Shown here: positions 60,645-64,000 of the stretch, in pieces
Numbering within the stretch: the stretch's first letter is position 1
Layout: each line of letters starts with the position of its first letter
NCBI RefSeq assembly: GCF_042684645.1
Contig: NZ_JBHULV010000023.1
Span: forward strand, 1-64,000
Reading direction: 5' to 3'
DNA from: Pseudopedobacter alpinus
GTDB taxonomy: Bacteria > Bacteroidota > Bacteroidia > Sphingobacteriales > Sphingobacteriaceae
DNA: 64,000 nucleotides
Translations under genes and position numbers: made by a program
Notes under the pieces: generated by a model
Database searches by the model: none
What the model saw: the letters and a program-made list of their open reading frames with translations, nothing else
What the model was told of the DNA's origin: nothing

Positions 60645-61027
60645 CTACTCACGCTCGCTTTCCAATAAACGCTCATACAGCTCCACCACTTTGTCTAAAG
60701 GGTTAAATGCGCAATGCACAAATTGTTTGAAGAGAAGAATGCTCCAGAACCACTCTGATGATTGAATGTGTTGAAATAATTTACGATTCCTTCTTCGCTG
60801 AATCCCTTTAACCCTTCTACCGAAATTCCCAAAACACCCGCAATTTTGTCTAGAATTGTTTCATCAACCTCCTCACTCTGTTCAATCCTAGAAATGGCTT
60901 GTTGGCTCATGCCCAATTCCATGGCCAAATGATCTTGTTTCATCTCTCTAATTTCTCGGATGCGAAAATTTTTCTGCCAATATGTATTTGCTGAGGTTTT
61001 GCTACTGTTTCCATAAATCAATATCAT
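60645..61027 (-). pseudogene. XRE-family transcriptional regulator, C-terminus shifted out of frame
   Basis: The helix-turn-helix domain is clear (FRIREIREMKQDHLAMELG, then MSQQAISRIEQSEEVDE, KIAGVLGISVEGLKGFSEE). The frame then runs to a stop at 60695. In another frame downstream, FNPLDKVVELYERLLESERE ends at TAG 60645-60647. That tail is typical for this kind of regulator, so one base is probably missing near 60705-60715. I place the start at ATG 61027; the longer frame from 61102 has an unlikely N-terminus. It may be a sequencing error. The target is unknown. Confidence 0.7.
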
Positions 61028-61253
61028 TAAAATAAAAAACAATTCATTTTTGGTTGAATGTAAAAACGCTTGGAATTCACAACTGATGTAAGCAAAAATC
61101 ATTTTTTAGAATAATAGATTAACAGGTACCTTACAGGGACAAAACAGGAATATTTTAGTAATATTAATCGTATATCATTACTGTTAAGTACCTATAAATT
61201 TCCCACTATTTTATTTTTTAATAATATTTAATTATATTAGTAAAAAAATATCT

Positions 61254-61913
61254 ATGGCAAAATATGAATTTGGAATCCATGGTCCTTTTTCTGGCAAGGT
61301 AGGAACAGTGGTAGGTTGCACTTGGAAAGGCATTCCTTATATGCGCAGTTTACCAAGAAAAAGAACAGGTAAAATTTCAGAGGCGGAAAAAAATAACCGC
61401 TTGAAATTTGCAATGGCGCAGGAATGGTTAAAGCCTCTTACTCCCTTTTTAAGGGTAGGATTTAAAGCCTATACGGAGCGTGTAGAAGGATTTGGTGCGG
61501 CTAAATCTTACCTACTGAAAAATGCCATCATCACGAACGATAGCCAATTTTCAATTGCCCCAGAAAAAATGTTGGTTAGCTTTGGATCTTTAATAGGTCC
61601 GGAAGATGCACAGGTCAGTTTTCAAGAAGATGATACACTCATATTTAATTGGAAAGCTTGTGCTGCCCGTCACCCCAATGCGCTTGACCAAACCTTATTA
61701 GTGGTGTATTGTTTGGAAGAAAAAGAAGCTGTTTATCAAACTACTGGCGCTTTTCGTAAAAGCGGAACCGATGAATTGCAATTACCACAGAATTTTAGAA
61801 ATAAGGATTTGTTGATTTATATGGCTTTTGTAGCCGCAGATCGTTCGAATCAGTCTAATAGTGTTTTTTTAGGCATTTCGACTCCGCTCAATGTGACATC
61901 CGACGCTGCCTAA
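61254..61913 (+). CDS. DUF6266-family protein
   Basis: A 219-residue protein beginning MAKYEFGIHGPFSGKVGTVV, with GCTWKGIPYMRSLPRKR and FGAAKSYLLKNAI. This is the DUF6266 family, abundant in Pedobacter and relatives, often in many copies; function unknown. The last 12 codons (from about 61877, STPLNVTSDAA) are read from a dispersed repeat, so the natural C-terminus may have been replaced. Confidence 0.85.
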   Translation: MAKYEFGIHGPFSGKVGTVVGCTWKGIPYMRSLPRKRTGKISEAEKNNRLKFAMAQEWLKPLTPFLRVGFKAYTERVEGFGAAKSYLLKNAIITNDSQFSIAPEKMLVSFGSLIGPEDAQVSFQEDDTLIFNWKACAARHPNALDQTLLVVYCLEEKEAVYQTTGAFRKSGTDELQLPQNFRNKDLLIYMAFVAADRSNQSNSVFLGISTPLNVTSDAA

Positions 61914-61985
61914 TGTGACATTCGACTCCGCTCAATGTGACATCCGACGCTGCCTAATGTGACATCAACTCCCCTCAATGTGACA
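61877..61985 (+). repeat. 44-bp direct duplication overlapping the DUF6266 3' end
   Basis: A 44-bp unit (TTCGACTCCGCTCAATGTGA...) occurs exactly at 61877-61920 and 61921-61964. A third, partial, degenerate copy is at 61965-61985 (TCAACTCCCCTCAATGTGAC). It belongs to the same CGACTCCGCTCA family as the arrays at 40.3-41.1 kb and 63.3-64 kb. The gene's stop codon lies in the first unit. Confidence 0.93.
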
Positions 61986-62121
61986 ATAACTAATCAATGA
62001 ATATTTGCTTTAAATGTTAATGGATTAGAAGCCAATTTGAGACCGAACTAATTTGAAGACGCTACAATTGTTTATCCTGCTATACAAAATTTAACTATAT
62101 TTGCTTAATAGACTAAGCAAA

Positions 62122-63318
62122 ATGGAACATCTATTTGAAAAATACCAACAAAAATTACGATTAACTCAGATTGATTTTGTGCGTTCTGCAATGGAAGAAA
62201 TTAATTGGGAGGCTAGGTTAATAGGTATAAAAGGCGCAAGAGGAATAGGGAAAACCACTCTTTTATTGCAATACATTAAGTTGAATTTAAATGATTCTTT
62301 AACGGAAACTTTATATGTAAGTTTAGATACGCTATGGTTTAATACCCATTCTCTTGTAGATTTAGCCACAGATTTTGTAAAAAAAGGGGGGAAATATCTT
62401 TTTTTAGATGAGGTTCATAAATATGCAGGCTGGGCGCAAGAAATCAAGAATATTTATGATGATCAACCTAATTTGAAAATTGTTTTTACTGGTTCTTCCT
62501 TGCTAGAAATACTGAATGCAAGAGCAGATTTGAGTAGAAGAGCAGTGGTCTATCACATGCAGGGATTTTCTTTTAGAGAGTATATAGGTTTGGAAACTGG
62601 AATTGTTTTTAAAAAGCTTTCATTAAATCAATTATTAGAAAATCATTTAAAAGAAGCAAGTTTGATTAATGAAGTAATTAAACCCTTTCAATATTTTGAT
62701 CGGTATTTAAGTCAAGGTTATTATCCATTTTATAAAGAACAACCAGAACTATATCAGAGTCGTTTAGAACAAGTGATTAATATGATTTTAGAAATTGAAT
62801 TACCATTATTGAGAGGTGTAGAATTATCATACATTAGAAAAGTAAAACAATTATTGGTGATTATTTCAGAATCAGTACCTTTTATCCCTAATGTGAGCAA
62901 ATTAAGTGAAAAAATAGGACTCAATAGAGCTACTTTATTATCGTATTTGCATTATTTAGATGAAATAGGCTTAACTAAAAATTTATTTAAGGAGGCGTAT
63001 GGAATCAGCAGATTACAAAAACCTAGTAAGATTTACCTAGAGAACACCAATCTCATTTTCACATTAAGTAAAGAAAATGCCAATGTTGGAAATATTAGAG
63101 AAACCTTTTTTGCTAATCAGCTTGCTTATCATCATCAATTGACCTATACAGAAAATGGAGATTTCTTAATTAATGATAAATACCTTTTTGAAATTGTCGG
63201 AAAAAACAAAAATAATCAACAAATAAAAGATTTGTCCAATGCCTATATTGCTGCAGACGATATAGAATATGGTTTTGGTCATAAAATCCCTTTATGGCTT
63301 TTTGGATTTCTTTATTGA
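62122..63318 (+). CDS. AAA ATPase with C-terminal DUF4143-like domain
   Basis: A 398-residue P-loop protein. Walker A is GIKGARGIGKTTLL (about 35-48), Walker B is KYLFLDEVHKY (about 95-105), and VFTGSSLLEIL is the sensor region. A helical part and a winged-helix-like segment (IPNVSKLSEKIGLNRATLLSY) are followed by a C-terminal domain with FLINDKYLFEIVGKNK, like the nuclease-fold DUF4143. I start at ATG 62122; the frame from 62101 uses TTG. Members are often accessory genes of unknown function. It stands alone between repeat blocks. Confidence 0.85.
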   Translation: MEHLFEKYQQKLRLTQIDFVRSAMEEINWEARLIGIKGARGIGKTTLLLQYIKLNLNDSLTETLYVSLDTLWFNTHSLVDLATDFVKKGGKYLFLDEVHKYAGWAQEIKNIYDDQPNLKIVFTGSSLLEILNARADLSRRAVVYHMQGFSFREYIGLETGIVFKKLSLNQLLENHLKEASLINEVIKPFQYFDRYLSQGYYPFYKEQPELYQSRLEQVINMILEIELPLLRGVELSYIRKVKQLLVIISESVPFIPNVSKLSEKIGLNRATLLSYLHYLDEIGLTKNLFKEAYGISRLQKPSKIYLENTNLIFTLSKENANVGNIRETFFANQLAYHHQLTYTENGDFLINDKYLFEIVGKNKNNQQIKDLSNAYIAADDIEYGFGHKIPLWLFGFLY

Positions 63319-63356
63319 TGCAATTTTTTACGATTTAGAGACGATGATCATGCTTT

Positions 63357-64000
63357 GTCGGTTGTCCTGCTGAGCGGAGTCGAAGCATAAAGCCCATCGC
63401 ACCCCTTCGACTCCGCTACCATTAACGTTTTTTATGATCACCTATTAATTAGGCTGCTAAAAGCAGAGCCGTTTTGTCCTGCTGAGTAGAGTCGAAGCAT
63501 AAAGCCCACCGCTCCCCTTCGACTCCGTTCAGGGTGACGTCCACTTGTAATGGTGGTAAATTATGAGNNNNNNNNNNNNNNNNNNNNNNNNNNNNNNNNN
63601 NNNNNNNNNNNNNNNNNNNNNNNNNNNNNNNNNNNNNNNNNNNNNNNNNNNNNNNNNNNNNNNNNNNNNNNNTTTTATAATCACCTATTAATTAGGTTGC
63701 TAAAAGCAGAGCCGTTTTGTCCTGCTGAGCGGAGTCGAAGCATAAAGCCCATCGCACCCCTTCGACTCCGTTCAGGGTGACATCCACTTGTAATGGTGGT
63801 AAATTATGAGTTTCAACTCCATTTCATACTGATTTGTATGAATTATATTAGACCTCGATATGACTATCACTCCGTTAACATTGGTGTTTTTCATGACTAT
63901 CTATTAATTAAATTATTAAACCCAGATCCGTTTGTCCTGCTGAGCGGAGTCGAAGCATTAAGCCCATCGCACCCCTTCGACTCCGTTCAGGGTGACATCC
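63357..64000. repeat. Block of hairpin-forming CTTCGACTCCG repeats
   Basis: At least four copies of a composite unit occur: GTCCTGCTGAGCGGAGTCGA..., a spacer of about 18 bp (CATAAAGCCCATCGCACC), then CTTCGACTCCGTTCAGGGTG... The two arms are imperfect inverted repeats of about 20 bp. Copies start near 63361, 63476, 63718 and 63933. Copies 2 and 3 also share long flanks (CACCTATTAATTAGG... on the left, CACTTGTAATGGTGG... on the right). No gene is present, and open frames here are repeat translations. Confidence 0.92.
63568..63672. other. Assembly gap (105 N)
   Basis: The run of N sits between two copies of the same repeat unit. The base sequence on its left ends the unit, and that on its right begins the next one. 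It is a scaffold gap caused by repeat collapse, and its true length is unknown. Confidence 0.95.

Noticed and set aside
63550..63780. Open frame across the N gap
   Set aside because: It spans unknown bases, and the rest is repeat sequence (CPAERSRSI).

Overview
The window is AT-rich chromosomal DNA from a member of the Bacteroidota, most likely Sphingobacteriaceae (Pedobacter-like). The evidence is TAnnTTTG-type promoter boxes, a groES-groEL pair with a GGM-rich GroEL tail, a cysteine-free L32, LruC-domain, DUF3109 and DUF6266 proteins, and a flexixanthin/saproxanthin-style carotenoid operon. The genus is an inference. The sequence is draft quality: it has a 105-base run of N near the right end. 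Four genes are broken by apparent single-base length errors, at least three of them in homopolymers.

Layout. 1-0.9 kb: remnant genes, one a frameshifted membrane protein. 1.1-7.7 kb, minus strand: a carotenoid/isoprenoid operon (carotenoid desaturase, acyltransferase, glycosyltransferase, cruF, ispH, crtW-like ketolase, hemH). 7.8-12.4 kb: a frameshifted histidine kinase, dacB, an ABC permease and an IscA-like Fe-S protein. 12.4-33 kb: housekeeping genes. These include a B12-dependent acyl-CoA mutase large subunit, a 5'-nucleotidase split into two exported proteins, dnaA, HIT, greA, a hydroxyacid dehydrogenase, rsmA and pdxA. They are followed by a yceD-rpmF-plsX-fabH-accB-accC lipid/ribosome cluster, tatC, a LruC lipoprotein and groES-groEL. 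33.0-33.7 kb: a Doc toxin with a 57-residue predicted antitoxin.

33.7-60.6 kb: a large surface-polysaccharide locus. It holds part of a UDP-diacetamido-uronic acid pathway, rfbA, gmd, a Wza-like SLBB exporter, a Wzz-like protein, a complete set for a CDP-3,6-dideoxyhexose (gene content fits CDP-L-ascarylose), Wzx, Wzy, six glycosyltransferases and a final SDR epimerase. The locus is interrupted between rfbA and the exporter by accessory material: a four-helix-bundle gene in purine/pyrimidine repeats, a 7 x 30-bp tandem array, a GIY-YIG gene wrapped in the same repeat family, and an MntA-HepT type VII toxin-antitoxin pair.

60.6-64 kb: a frameshifted XRE regulator, a DUF6266 gene whose 3' end is made of repeat DNA, an AAA ATPase, and a block of hairpin-forming CTTCGACTCCG repeats around the N gap. 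No tRNA, rRNA or CRISPR array was recognised.
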